From CAILZL01 sp049840395 (GTDB lineage Bacteria; Pseudomonadota; Gammaproteobacteria; Steroidobacterales; Steroidobacteraceae): a stretch of 64,000 bases of DNA. This document shows, piece by piece, positions 52,217 through 60,840 of the stretch (positions are counted from its first letter, which is position 1; each line of letters starts with the position of its first letter). Below the pieces are notes generated by a model that did no database searches, had not been told where the DNA came from, and saw only the letters and a program-made list of their open reading frames with translations. A program made the translations under genes and the position numbers. Where the stretch lies: assembly GCA_049840395.1 (NCBI GenBank), contig JASGLD010000009.1:124001-188000 (forward strand), written 5' to 3'.

Positions 52217-53038
52217 ATGGCTTTCACTCCCAAAAAGGGCAACTACTACCGCATGCCGGTGTTCTTCGGGCCCACACCCGGTCCGCGCCAGTTCAAGGGC
52301 ATCGAAAATTACGATTTCAACGTGTTGCCAAAGCGTCATGCCCTGGGCGCGCGCTTTCTGACCGACGAAAAGATGCTGAATAGCTGGCTGCCGGATCGCT
52401 TCAAAGTGTGGGGCGATCCCGTAGTGACCTGCGAAGCCACGTACTTCGATGGTTTCGGTTGGCTGGCCGGTCGCGGTTACAACATGTGCGATCTGAAGTT
52501 CAACGCCGTGTATGAAAGCAAGGACGGTCCGGTGCATGGCACATTGCTGATCGTGCGTTACGAAAACCTCACCGATCCGATTCTGTCGGGTCGCGAAGAA
52601 CTGGGTCACAACAAGCTGTGGTGCAAGATTCCTCCGGTGCGCGATGTCGACGGCCGCAAGAGCACTGAAATGTCCTGGTTGGGCTGCACCTTCTGGCGCA
52701 TCAATGCCTTCGATCTGGTGGAGAACAACAACACGCCGGCTTCCGATCCGGTCCACAAGGGTCTGCTGTCGTACAAGCACATCCCCACCACCGGCAACTG
52801 GGGTGACACCGACGTGGGCTACGCCACGCTGACGCCACCGGCCTGGAATGGCAAAGTCATTCGTCGTCTGGTCGGTAAGGGCGAAGTTGAGTTCATCCGT
52901 CCGAAGTGGGAAGACCTGCCCACCATGTACCACATGATCAACGCCTTCTGCGATCTGCCGCAGATCGAAAGCCGTGGCGGCTTCTACTATGAGATGGAAG
53001 GTGGCGCTTCGGGCTCCGAAACGCATCGCATCGACTAA
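52217..53038 (+). CDS. Acetoacetate decarboxylase family protein
   Basis: A 273-residue ADC-family protein. SGREELGHNKLWCKI (GRE..G..K, residues 125-133) holds the conserved Glu and the candidate Schiff-base Lys133. Other parts: MPVFFGPTPGPRQFKG near the start and a DLPTMYHMINAFCDLP end. Members include decarboxylases of beta-keto acids and aldolase-dehydratases. It follows the cupin gene and probably acts on a keto-acid from the same pathway. GAGGA eight bases before the ATG at 52217. Confidence 0.88.
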   Translation: MAFTPKKGNYYRMPVFFGPTPGPRQFKGIENYDFNVLPKRHALGARFLTDEKMLNSWLPDRFKVWGDPVVTCEATYFDGFGWLAGRGYNMCDLKFNAVYESKDGPVHGTLLIVRYENLTDPILSGREELGHNKLWCKIPPVRDVDGRKSTEMSWLGCTFWRINAFDLVENNNTPASDPVHKGLLSYKHIPTTGNWGDTDVGYATLTPPAWNGKVIRRLVGKGEVEFIRPKWEDLPTMYHMINAFCDLPQIESRGGFYYEMEGGASGSETHRID

Positions 53039-53062
53039 TCACGACTTGCCGATGTGAGCTTC

Positions 53063-53098
53063 AAAAGCCGTTGTCACCGCAAGTGGCAGCGGCTTTTT
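53063..53098 (+). terminator. Intrinsic terminator after the decarboxylase gene
   Basis: A 15-bp stem with two G-U pairs, a CGCAA loop, and five T. Confidence 0.85.
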
Positions 53099-53148
53099 AC
53101 CAACTACTGGATAAAGCACCGTATTAATTTTTTTTAGGGGATTTTGTG

Positions 53149-53724
53149 ATGAAGAAACTAATCTGGATTGCAGTGCTGGGATTTGCCACAGCCTCGCTGA
53201 GCGCCCATGCCGAGCCACGTCAGAGCTGGGCGCACAAGGATGGTGTGGTGAAGCTGCAGAACAATGGTGTGAAGGTGCAGAACGATAATGCACTGGATCG
53301 TTTGTTGATTCAGGAAGCCTTCTCCCGCTGGGGCATTGCGCATGATGAAGGTCAGCTCGAAGTGGTGCGTTCGCTGTTCACCAAGGATGGCGAAGTGCAG
53401 GTCATGTTGGGCAACAAGGAATTGCTCGATAGCGCCAAGGGCAATGACAACATCGTAAAGATGGTGACCAATTCGCTGAGCCAGCAGCAGGACCAGCGAC
53501 GTCATGCCATGACCAACATAGTCATCGACAAGCTCACCAAGAACGAAGCCACAGGCATTGCCTATGGCATCGTCACGCTGGCCAATGATGGTCTGACACT
53601 GGGCGCTTCGGTGATCTATCGCGGTGAGCTGAAGAAAGAAGCGGACGGCGTGTGGCGCTTCTCCAAGTTTGTCATCGGTATGGATTACTACGCCGGCAAG
53701 CGGATTGTGAATCTGCCTAAGTAA
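53149..53724 (+). CDS. Exported single SnoaL-like protein
   Basis: A 191-residue protein with a signal peptide (LSAHA-EP, about residues 1-21). The domain IQEAFSRWGIAHDEGQLEVVRSLFTKDGEVQVML..HAMTNIVIDKL..GVWRFSKFVIGMDY is SnoaL/ring-hydroxylating-oxygenase beta-like (NTF2 fold). AGGGG eight bases before the ATG at 53149; the GTG three bases earlier is less likely. Followed 92 bp on by the metallo-beta-lactamase gene on the same strand. Ligand unknown. Confidence 0.82.
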   Translation: MKKLIWIAVLGFATASLSAHAEPRQSWAHKDGVVKLQNNGVKVQNDNALDRLLIQEAFSRWGIAHDEGQLEVVRSLFTKDGEVQVMLGNKELLDSAKGNDNIVKMVTNSLSQQQDQRRHAMTNIVIDKLTKNEATGIAYGIVTLANDGLTLGASVIYRGELKKEADGVWRFSKFVIGMDYYAGKRIVNLPK

Positions 53725-53816
53725 CCGGCAGTTGCTGTAACGATCAAGCGGTGCAAGGCCGCTTGATCTGTCTAGTGATTGATTCCGCAAGGTCAGAGTG
53801 CGGCGGAGGAGAAGGA

Positions 53817-54716
53817 ATGAACATCCGGCAACATGCTCTCTGGTTGTTTGGCTTGGCTGGGTGTTTGATCGGATGGTCATCGGTCGCTTTGGCCGATGAC
53901 ACACCTTGCAGCAGCTGCGCCAACTGGAATGTTTCGCAGCCGCCTTTCAAGATCTATGGCGATACCTACTATGTCGGTACGCACGGATTGAGCTCGGTAT
54001 TTATTGCCTCCAGTTCCGGTCATGTATTGATCGATGGGGCCTTGCCCGAGTCTGCGCCCAAGATAGCCGCCAACATTCGTGAGCTGGGTTTTCGTATCGA
54101 GGATGTGAAGGTCATTCTCAATTCACATGTGCATTTCGATCATGCCGGTGGATTGGCGGAGCTGCAGCGTCTGAGCGGCGCCAAAGTTTATGCAAGTCGG
54201 AGCAGTGCGGCCGTGTTGCGCAGCGGTGTGGCCGGTCGCGACGATCCTCAATATGCCATTGCGCGGCCTATAGCCAGGATCAAGGAGGTGAGCACGGTGA
54301 AGGAGGGCGATGTGGTGCGTGTCGGTTCGCTGCAATTGACCGCTCACATGACGCCGGGTCATACACCCGGCGGCACCAGTTGGAGTTGGCAATCCTGCGA
54401 GAGCAAGCGCTGCTTGAATATGGTGTATGCCGATAGTCTGTCGTCGGTATCTGCAGAGGAATTTAAATACACGCGCAGTAGTGAATACCCCGGCGGCATA
54501 CAGGACTTTGCCAAGAGCTTCGCAACTCTAACTGCAATGCCTTGCGACATTCTGATCACACCGCATCCCGAAGCATCGGGTTTGTGGAAGAAGCTTGAGC
54601 GACGGCAGCATGGCGCGCCTGATCCCTTTGTCGATGTGAATGCGTGCCGTGCTTACGTTGACATGGCTCGTGAAGGTTTGGCGAAACGCCTTGACAGTGA
54701 GAAGGCGTCACCGTAA
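53817..54716 (+). CDS. Subclass B3 metallo-beta-lactamase
   Basis: A 299-residue exported zinc hydrolase with strong subclass B3 features. Signal peptide 1-26 (VALA-DD). Zn1 ligands His104, His106 (NSHVHFDHAGG) and His182 (MTPGHTPGGTSWSW); Zn2 ligands Asp108, His109 and His250 (ITPHPEASGLWKK). VYADSLSSVSAEEFKY carries the B3 Ser/Tyr loop, and Cys243 (MPCDIL) with Cys277 (VNACRAYVD) would form the B3 disulfide. It should hydrolyse beta-lactams in the periplasm, though a role on a lactam- or lactone-like metabolite cannot be excluded. GGAGGA before the ATG. Confidence 0.9.
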   Translation: MNIRQHALWLFGLAGCLIGWSSVALADDTPCSSCANWNVSQPPFKIYGDTYYVGTHGLSSVFIASSSGHVLIDGALPESAPKIAANIRELGFRIEDVKVILNSHVHFDHAGGLAELQRLSGAKVYASRSSAAVLRSGVAGRDDPQYAIARPIARIKEVSTVKEGDVVRVGSLQLTAHMTPGHTPGGTSWSWQSCESKRCLNMVYADSLSSVSAEEFKYTRSSEYPGGIQDFAKSFATLTAMPCDILITPHPEASGLWKKLERRQHGAPDPFVDVNACRAYVDMAREGLAKRLDSEKASP

Positions 54717-54933
54717 TTGCTAACGTTCCGGCAACACCTGTGTGCCTTGATGTATGGCTTTGCTTGCTTCATATCGATTGCCATCTGCAGATTTGATTAG
54801 CGCTTGTTATTGCGCTTGCATCTAAAAAAGCAGCTCACTATTTTCTCCGCTCTATATTGATTTCGCATTGGCTGTTCAGGTTGGGATAGCCGTTGCGTAT
54901 GTAGTTCATGCATGCAAGCTAAGGGGAAATTAA

Positions 54934-56841
54934 ATGTTGAAGGAAGGCAATAAACACCTACTGATGTCATCGATGTCCTTACCGTTGCTGGTGTATGCCG
55001 CGCTGCATATGTCGATGTTACAAGCCCAGGAAGCAGGCCCGATGCCACCGCCGGGAGCGCAGGCGCCAGGTGCGGGAATGGCACCCGGTGGTATGCCACC
55101 GGGCGGAGCTCCGGGTGGCCCCAGTGGCATGGGAGGGATGGTGCCCGGTGCAGGCGGCATGATGCCGGTGCAAGGTGCGCATGCTAATGCCGCGATCTAC
55201 ATCAGCGGTGGTGTACGTGTAACAGCCAAAGAATATTCAGCCAATGAAGTCAGCATTGCCGTGGCCAAAGGCGCGAAGGGTGTGAGTGGAACGCAAGCGG
55301 ATGGCGTATTGCTGAGTTCTACTCAGTATGATGCCAATGGTGTGGTTGTTGCCGACGGTGCTTATGAAGTCGGTGGTGCCAAGGATTACTACACCGTGTA
55401 TTCCAATCCCGCTGCGAACTACATCGGCACTTCCGTCAAGAGCGGTGCTGCCAAGCTTGGCGAGTACAACAGCGTACTGCTGTTCAATTTGAACAGCGAT
55501 GTGGCATCCACTGCTAAGACCGGTTCCAGCGCAGTGGATGCCGACAATAAGGCGGTGGTGAACATCGACAATGTATACATGCAGGTGGATGGTTCGCAGC
55601 GCTATGTGGATAGCAGCTATGCCAGCAGCAAGACCATCGTCAACGATTCGTACCTGGTGTCCACCGGTAATGCCGGTAAACGCACCAATGACATCCGCGG
55701 ACCGTTCTCGAATCAGGCGCTGTTTATTTCAGGTAATGCCAGAACCAACTTTTCCATCGGCGCCAGCGATACTTACTACTTCAACTCCACTGTGATAGCG
55801 GAGGGCTGGGCTGCCTTATCGACGGATTCATCCACCGGCGATGGCATGGATCTCTACGCTTACAACACGACTGCGAAAGCCTTGAACGGCGGTTACGCCA
55901 CGTATGCCGACTTCGGCTGTCGTGTGTGGCTGTATGGCAGCACGCTGGAATCCGCCGAAGTCGGTGCCATCATTGCCAAGAGCGGCACGATCAATGTGCT
56001 GGATGGCGGCGCTGCAGATGCCAGTACGCTGGCCTACAACAAGGGCAAGACCACCAAGGCAGGCACCACACTTACAGGCGGTCGCAATGCATTGATGATT
56101 CATGCGCCGGATATGATGAAGACCGGCATTGGGGCGGTTGACTACGCTCACTTCAGCGCCAAGAACAGCACGCTGGCCACCAGTAAGAAGCTGGTCAGCA
56201 CTTTCGACTACGCAACTTATGGCGACGAAGCCAAGAAGTACGTCGATTACATCAGCGGCGACATCATCCTGTTGAAGAGCACCAGTGCCAACATCGACCT
56301 GGATAACGCCACGATGAATTCATACAACGGCGTGTTGGTGCATTCGGTGCTCAACTCCGACAACATGAGCAACTTTCTGGCGGCGGGTGACAACCAACGA
56401 GTCAATGCCAGCGGCGCGGCGTTGGTCAAGCCGATCTCGGTGAACATGGCTAATATGTCGACCAGCGGCGATATCCTGCACGATGACTATCACCGCAACA
56501 TGGAAGTGCGGCTGACCAATACTTCTCTGTCGGGCAAGATCAGACAGGGCACTTACAATAGCTGGAAACAGCTGTGGACAGAGAAGGGTGCAGCCAAGGC
56601 CAACTGGTTGCCCAATGATTCGTGGTCCGGTACCAATTCGTTGTCGGTGACATTGGACGCCAAGTCCACCTGGACCGTGAATGCGGCTTCCTCGCTATCT
56701 GCACTAACTCTGGTGCAGGGAGCGAAGCTGGTCGCACCGAAGGGTTATCAACTGACCATGACAGTTAATGGCGTGCAGACTGCGATTGCGCCCGGTTCAT
56801 ACAAGGGTGACATTGTCATCACGCCCAAGGCAGGCAGTTGA
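54934..56841 (+). CDS. Large beta-helix-like exported protein
   Basis: A 635-residue protein of unknown function, the largest unassigned gene in the window. A signal-like hydrophobic stretch (about 10-31) is followed by a Pro/Gly/Met-rich segment (36-81). The rest shows many short strand repeats with Gly/Ser/Thr/Asn turns (such as GNARTNFSIGAS, YGSTLESAEVGAIIAKSG, GGRNALMIHAP), as in pectate-lyase-like right-handed beta-helices of surface adhesins. No autotransporter barrel or LPxTG anchor is seen, and few Cys. AAGGGG before the ATG. It has its own terminator. Confidence 0.75.
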   Translation: MLKEGNKHLLMSSMSLPLLVYAALHMSMLQAQEAGPMPPPGAQAPGAGMAPGGMPPGGAPGGPSGMGGMVPGAGGMMPVQGAHANAAIYISGGVRVTAKEYSANEVSIAVAKGAKGVSGTQADGVLLSSTQYDANGVVVADGAYEVGGAKDYYTVYSNPAANYIGTSVKSGAAKLGEYNSVLLFNLNSDVASTAKTGSSAVDADNKAVVNIDNVYMQVDGSQRYVDSSYASSKTIVNDSYLVSTGNAGKRTNDIRGPFSNQALFISGNARTNFSIGASDTYYFNSTVIAEGWAALSTDSSTGDGMDLYAYNTTAKALNGGYATYADFGCRVWLYGSTLESAEVGAIIAKSGTINVLDGGAADASTLAYNKGKTTKAGTTLTGGRNALMIHAPDMMKTGIGAVDYAHFSAKNSTLATSKKLVSTFDYATYGDEAKKYVDYISGDIILLKSTSANIDLDNATMNSYNGVLVHSVLNSDNMSNFLAAGDNQRVNASGAALVKPISVNMANMSTSGDILHDDYHRNMEVRLTNTSLSGKIRQGTYNSWKQLWTEKGAAKANWLPNDSWSGTNSLSVTLDAKSTWTVNAASSLSALTLVQGAKLVAPKGYQLTMTVNGVQTAIAPGSYKGDIVITPKAGS

Positions 56842-56869
56842 TAATGGCTCTACTTACTGTTTGCTAACC

Positions 56870-56908
56870 AATAAAAAAGGCGACGCAGTTTTACTGCGCC
56901 GCCTTTTT
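56870..56908. terminator. Intrinsic terminator, probably bidirectional
   Basis: AAAAAAGGCG and CGCCTTTTT close a stem with an A/C mismatch and inner CGCAGT-TTT-ACTGCG; lies between convergent genes. Confidence 0.88.
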
Positions 56909-56931
56909 AAATCGACTTCTTGAACTATCAA

Positions 56932-57708
56932 TTAGGCCGCAGTCACGCCACCATCGATGCAGAAGTTGGCACCGGTCACCCAGGTGGATTCATCCGAGGC
57001 CAGATACAACGCTGCATAGGCGATGTCTTCCGGCTGACCGAGACGCTTGATGACCAAGCGGTTGAGGATGTTGGTCTTGGTGGGGCCATCGGTGCTGGTG
57101 CCGCCGGCTTGCGTCGCAGCGGTGACCACCATGCCTGGGGCAATGCTGTTGGCGCGAATGCCATGCGGGCCGCCTTCGATGGCCAGCTGACGCGTCATTG
57201 CCAGCACCGCGGCCTTGCCGGCGCAGTGCGCCACCATGCCGGTGTTGACGCTGCCACGGAAGGCATTCACCGAGGCGAAGTTGACGATGGAGCCGCCGCC
57301 CTTCTTCACCATATGCGGCCAGGCAGCCTTGGTGAGCAGGAACACCAGATCGACTTCACCGACCATGGTCGGCACCCATTCTTTTTCATAGTCCATTTCC
57401 GCGGTCTTGCGCATGTGCGGCGGAATGGCGGCGGCATTCACCAGAATGTCGATGTGACCATGTTCTTTCATTGCGAAATCCACATAGGCCTGCACATCGG
57501 CAGGCTTGGTCAGATCGCAGGGATGAAAGCTGCTCATCTTGAAGCCTTCGCCGGTGATCTGCGCCACGGTGGCTTCAGCGGTCTTGGGATTGATGTCGCA
57601 ACCGATCACCGTTGCGCCTTCGCGCGCGAACATCATGCCGATGCCCTGACCGATACCGGCGCCGATACCGGTGACGAGAGCTACTTTTCCAGCCAGACGA
57701 CCTGCCAT
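56932..57708 (-). CDS. SDR-family oxidoreductase with His at the catalytic Tyr site
   Basis: A 258-residue short-chain dehydrogenase. Cofactor loop TGIGAGIG (13-20), acidic CDIN near 37-40 (NAD preference), NAAA, Ser146 (NFASVN), and C-terminal GANFCIDGG. The expected Tyr-x-x-x-Lys is instead His161-Cys-Ala-Gly-Lys165 (VAHCAGKAAVLAM). Related SDRs with AHxxxK are known to me by recollection, but the mechanism must differ. Likely part of the cluster, but substrate unknown. The gene after it on the same strand group is the VOC protein upstream across a repeat. Confidence 0.88.
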   Translation of the reverse strand: MAGRLAGKVALVTGIGAGIGQGIGMMFAREGATVIGCDINPKTAEATVAQITGEGFKMSSFHPCDLTKPADVQAYVDFAMKEHGHIDILVNAAAIPPHMRKTAEMDYEKEWVPTMVGEVDLVFLLTKAAWPHMVKKGGGSIVNFASVNAFRGSVNTGMVAHCAGKAAVLAMTRQLAIEGGPHGIRANSIAPGMVVTAATQAGGTSTDGPTKTNILNRLVIKRLGQPEDIAYAALYLASDESTWVTGANFCIDGGVTAA

Positions 57709-57747
57709 AACAATCTCCAGAAATACTCAAATTAATCTACTGATTCT

Positions 57748-57843
57748 TCCCCTCTCCCGTTTACGGGAGAGAGCAGGGAGAGGGCCTTTCTTTCAGAGGC
57801 GGAGCCCTCTCTCTGTCGCTCTCCCCTGCGACAGGGGAGGGCG
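57748..57843. repeat. CTCTCCC-type hairpin repeat
   Basis: Two perfect hairpins, CTCTCCCG-TTTA-CGGGAGAG (57752-57771) and CTCCCCTG-CGA-CAGGGGAG (57821-57839), with further GAGGGCC/GAGCCCTCTC pairing between. It resembles dispersed CCCTCTCCC palindromic elements of many proteobacterial genomes. Confidence 0.7.
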
Positions 57844-57866
57844 GACGCTAACTCTTTAGTTGATGC

Positions 57867-58310
57867 TTAGATCAACTTCGACACGACACCCGTGGGTCGC
57901 TCAGCCTGCACGAACTCAATCAAGTTGCCGGCCAGATCGCGAATGAAAATATTCGCCTTGCCGTTCGGGAATACTTTCACCCAGACGATATCTGCACCGC
58001 GCTTCTTCAGTTCCTCGCCAAACGCGGGAATGTCATCGACGGCAAACGATACATGCTTGTTGCCGATGGTCTGCAGATCCAGGTCGGGCGTGCGGCGATC
58101 TTCCGGCAGCGGCTTGGCATTTTCCACTTCGAAAATTTCCATACGCAGGTCGCCGTTCTTGACGATGGCGAAGGTGGCATGGGCATGGGGAATCTGGTTT
58201 TTGTACTGAAACTCGAAGCCCAACACGTCGTGGTACCACTTAATCGCTTCGTCCAGATTGGGCACACATACGCCGCCGTGGTGATGCCAGAATTCAAGTT
58301 TGTTGCTCAT
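57867..58310 (-). CDS. Single-module VOC protein
   Basis: A 147-residue VOC protein, like lactoylglutathione lyase or methylmalonyl-CoA epimerase. Metal-ligand candidates: His at FWHHHGGVCV, Glu in RMEIFEV, His in NKHVSFAV and Glu in GNLIEFVQ. Length fits one two-half VOC unit. It stands between the lactonase-like gene and the SDR on the minus strand; a repeat separates it from the SDR. Reaction unknown. Confidence 0.85.
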   Translation of the reverse strand: MSNKLEFWHHHGGVCVPNLDEAIKWYHDVLGFEFQYKNQIPHAHATFAIVKNGDLRMEIFEVENAKPLPEDRRTPDLDLQTIGNKHVSFAVDDIPAFGEELKKRGADIVWVKVFPNGKANIFIRDLAGNLIEFVQAERPTGVVSKLI

Positions 58311-58374
58311 ATCTCTCTCTTGATCAAATCATCGAATCAATAATTTTCAATAACTAAGCTGCAATGACGTAAAT

Positions 58375-59634
58375 CTACGCCCAGCGCAGGCAGGAAGGCA
58401 GCATGGTCTTCAGTTTCTGGCCGGTGGGCTTGAGCGCGCCGGAGTTCTGATCCACGGAATAACACAGTATTTCATCACCAATTTGTGCCGCCGCCAGCGC
58501 CCATTTGCCGCTGGGGTCGAAAATCATGCCCCAGCAGGCGGGCGAACCCAGCTGCGTAGGTTCGATGGCGCTGAGCAGGCCGGTCTTCTGGTCGATGCGG
58601 AATCCCGCCAGTGTGCCTGCGCCGCGATTGGTCACATAGACAAATTTGCCGCTGGGATGCACCACCACATCGGCTGGATTGTTGGTGCCGCTGAAGCCGG
58701 CGGGCAGGGTGCTGGCGTTCTGCAAGGGTTTGAGCTCGCCCTTTACCTCATCCCAACTCCAAGCGGTTACCGACGAGTTTTCCTCGCCCGAGGTGTACAG
58801 GAATTTATAACTAGGGTGGAAAGCCAGATGGCGCGGGCCGGAATGGGTGGTGTCGTCGGCAAATTGATGCGTCACCAGCGAGCCCTTGGCGGCATCAAAG
58901 CGCATCACGTGACAGCGGTTGGCGGAAATTTCTGCAGCGACGGCAAAGCGTTCGGTTTTAGACAGCACGATTGCGTGCGGTTTGGCGCGATCTGCAACGC
59001 CCGGTGCCAAGCCACCAGGATTGGGTCCGGTTTGTGCGGCTGCGGCCATGCCGCTGCTGGGCGGCATGGCATTGGGAATCTCGCCTACCGGTTCCTTGCC
59101 GATCATGGCCGAGCGCTCACCCAGCGAGCCATCCTTGTTCAATCTGAAACAAACAATACTGTTGGTGGAGAAATTGGTGGTCAGCAGGTTTTTGCCACTG
59201 GCATCGACCGCTCCCACGGTAGGACCGCCGCCACCGCTGCGCACGGTATTGAGTTCACGCAGCTTGCCGTTTTCGATGGCGAAGGCGGTGATGACGTTCT
59301 GGCCGTCGACACGCGTGTTCTGGCCGCGACAGGCGTACAAAAAACGCCGGTTGCTGTGCATGATCAGGTTGACCGGATTTGTGGTCTCGGCGGCCAGCGC
59401 AATCGGGCCGGCCTTGCCGGTGGTGGTGTCGAAGGTGAAGCTGTAGACACCCTTGCTGAGATCCTGCGGGCCGCGGTGCGTGCCGAAATCGGTGGGCACA
59501 TTCTCGCCCGAGGCATTGGTATAGCAGCCGACAAATACCTGCATGACTTTGGCGTCGGCCCAGGCAAATGGGCTACGGACGGCGCACAAGCCGGCGCTGG
59601 CGCCGAGCAGCGCTCTACGGCTGATCATCAACAT
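58375..59634 (-). CDS. Exported lactonase-type propeller protein 2
   Basis: A 419-residue lactonase-like seven-bladed propeller (COG2706). A twin-arginine-like signal (ISRRALLGASAGLCAVRSPFAWA) suggests export. Blade motifs include LIMHSNRRFLYACR, GPRHLAFHPSYKFLYTSGE, ADVVVHPSGKFVYVTNRG, WGMIFDPSGKWALAA. An insert with SGMAAAAQTGPNPGG (about residues 190-210) resembles the Gly/Ala/Met tracts of the SnoaL proteins. AAGGGG six bases before the ATG at 59634. Substrate unknown; a lactone from the pathway is possible. Confidence 0.85.
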   Translation of the reverse strand: MLMISRRALLGASAGLCAVRSPFAWADAKVMQVFVGCYTNASGENVPTDFGTHRGPQDLSKGVYSFTFDTTTGKAGPIALAAETTNPVNLIMHSNRRFLYACRGQNTRVDGQNVITAFAIENGKLRELNTVRSGGGGPTVGAVDASGKNLLTTNFSTNSIVCFRLNKDGSLGERSAMIGKEPVGEIPNAMPPSSGMAAAAQTGPNPGGLAPGVADRAKPHAIVLSKTERFAVAAEISANRCHVMRFDAAKGSLVTHQFADDTTHSGPRHLAFHPSYKFLYTSGEENSSVTAWSWDEVKGELKPLQNASTLPAGFSGTNNPADVVVHPSGKFVYVTNRGAGTLAGFRIDQKTGLLSAIEPTQLGSPACWGMIFDPSGKWALAAAQIGDEILCYSVDQNSGALKPTGQKLKTMLPSCLRWA

Positions 59635-59796
59635 GGATTGCCCCTTTGGTAGGTGCTGCACTCCGGCAGCTGGAGTCGTGCGGTGGGAAGATTATTCCCT
59701 GTATCGCTAATTATCGGCTGGTTACAAGCGCAAACACAACCGCGCCACCGGCGTGATTATGTAGGGTGGGCTGGTGGCCTGTGCGGTTACCCGCCG

Positions 59797-60744
59797 CTAC
59801 GGTTTGAAACGCCGCGCGGCATAGTCGCTTTGTTCCTGCAGGCTGGCCAGGATGCCCTGGCTGAGATCGGCATAGCGCAGCTGTACACCCAACTCGTTGC
59901 GCATGCGGGTGTTGTCGATGCGTCGCGATTCATCCAGGTACGACAGATATTCCGGACTGAAGCTGAGTTGTGCTTCATCCATGGGAATTTGCGGCGGCTC
60001 AGGCAGCTTGGCCAGATGCGCCACGCGTTGCAAATACTCGGTCAGACTGATGCTATTGCCGTCGCTGACGTTGTAAATACCATGCGTTTCCGGATCGAGG
60101 GTGGCGGCCATGCAGGCCTGCACCAGATCGTCGACGTGAATGCGATTGATGATCGGCGCTTCTTCGGGACGGATCACCGGTTCGCCCTTGCGTAAGCGAT
60201 CCAGCGGCAAGCGGCCCGGCCCATAGATGGCGGGTACCCGCAGCACCACGCGCCGCACTTTATTTTCGGTGCACCAGATGCGGGTGATGTGTTCGGCGCT
60301 GACGCGACGGCTGGCGCGTTGTGTCTGTGGGTTGACCTGCGTGGTTTCGTCCACCGTGGCGCCTTGGGTGTTGCCGTACACGCCGGTAGTGCTGATATAG
60401 ATCAGCGTATCGGGATAGGCTTCAAGCAGATTGAGAAAACGATTCAGCCGTGTGTCGCTTTCGCCTTCGCCGGGTGGCGGTGCAAAGTAGAACAGGGTGC
60501 AGTTGCGAAACCATACCGGCGATAGATCCTGACGCGACAGCTTGTCGAGATTCACCACAATGGGTTCGACATGCACGGCGCGTAGTGCCTTGAGATGATC
60601 GGTGCTGCGTACCAAGCCGTATAAGTTGTATTGCTTGCCCAGTTGCTGCGCCAAACGCCGGCCCACGTAGCCACAGCCGACGATGAATGCCTGTTTTCTT
60701 CCCTTCACTAATTCCTGTACTCCGCTGGCAGTGGTTTCACCCAT
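59797..60744 (-). CDS. NAD-dependent epimerase/dehydratase-like protein
   Basis: A 315-residue extended SDR, YeeZ-like. FIVGCGYVGRRLAQQL (about 19-34) is the NAD(P) site; YISTTGVYGNTQGATVDE carries the Ser/Tyr region; the sequence APIINRIHVDDLVQACMAA and VSDGNSISLTEYLQRVA are typical of sugar-nucleotide epimerase relatives. It is followed upstream on the same strand by hemY, 96 bp away. No substrate assigned. Confidence 0.85.
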   Translation of the reverse strand: MGETTASGVQELVKGRKQAFIVGCGYVGRRLAQQLGKQYNLYGLVRSTDHLKALRAVHVEPIVVNLDKLSRQDLSPVWFRNCTLFYFAPPPGEGESDTRLNRFLNLLEAYPDTLIYISTTGVYGNTQGATVDETTQVNPQTQRASRRVSAEHITRIWCTENKVRRVVLRVPAIYGPGRLPLDRLRKGEPVIRPEEAPIINRIHVDDLVQACMAATLDPETHGIYNVSDGNSISLTEYLQRVAHLAKLPEPPQIPMDEAQLSFSPEYLSYLDESRRIDNTRMRNELGVQLRYADLSQGILASLQEQSDYAARRFKP

Positions 60745-60840
60745 GACTACGCGTGCTTTCTTATCTTGGTGGCTGCAAGGTTATTGCAGCAATTCGTGGC
60801 AGGTCTCGTGGCGTACTCATCGAGTTCCACTTGCAATCGA

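Noticed and set aside
52145..53026. Open frame of 293 codons on the minus strand
   Set aside because: Antisense of the acetoacetate-decarboxylase-like gene.
57748..57843. CRISPR-like repeats
   Set aside because: The two hairpins are not direct repeats with equal spacers and no cas gene is present; a dispersed palindromic element fits better.
58483..59652. Open frame of 389 codons on the plus strand
   Set aside because: Antisense of the propeller gene, which has repeat motifs, a signal and a good ribosome site; the plus-strand frame has none.
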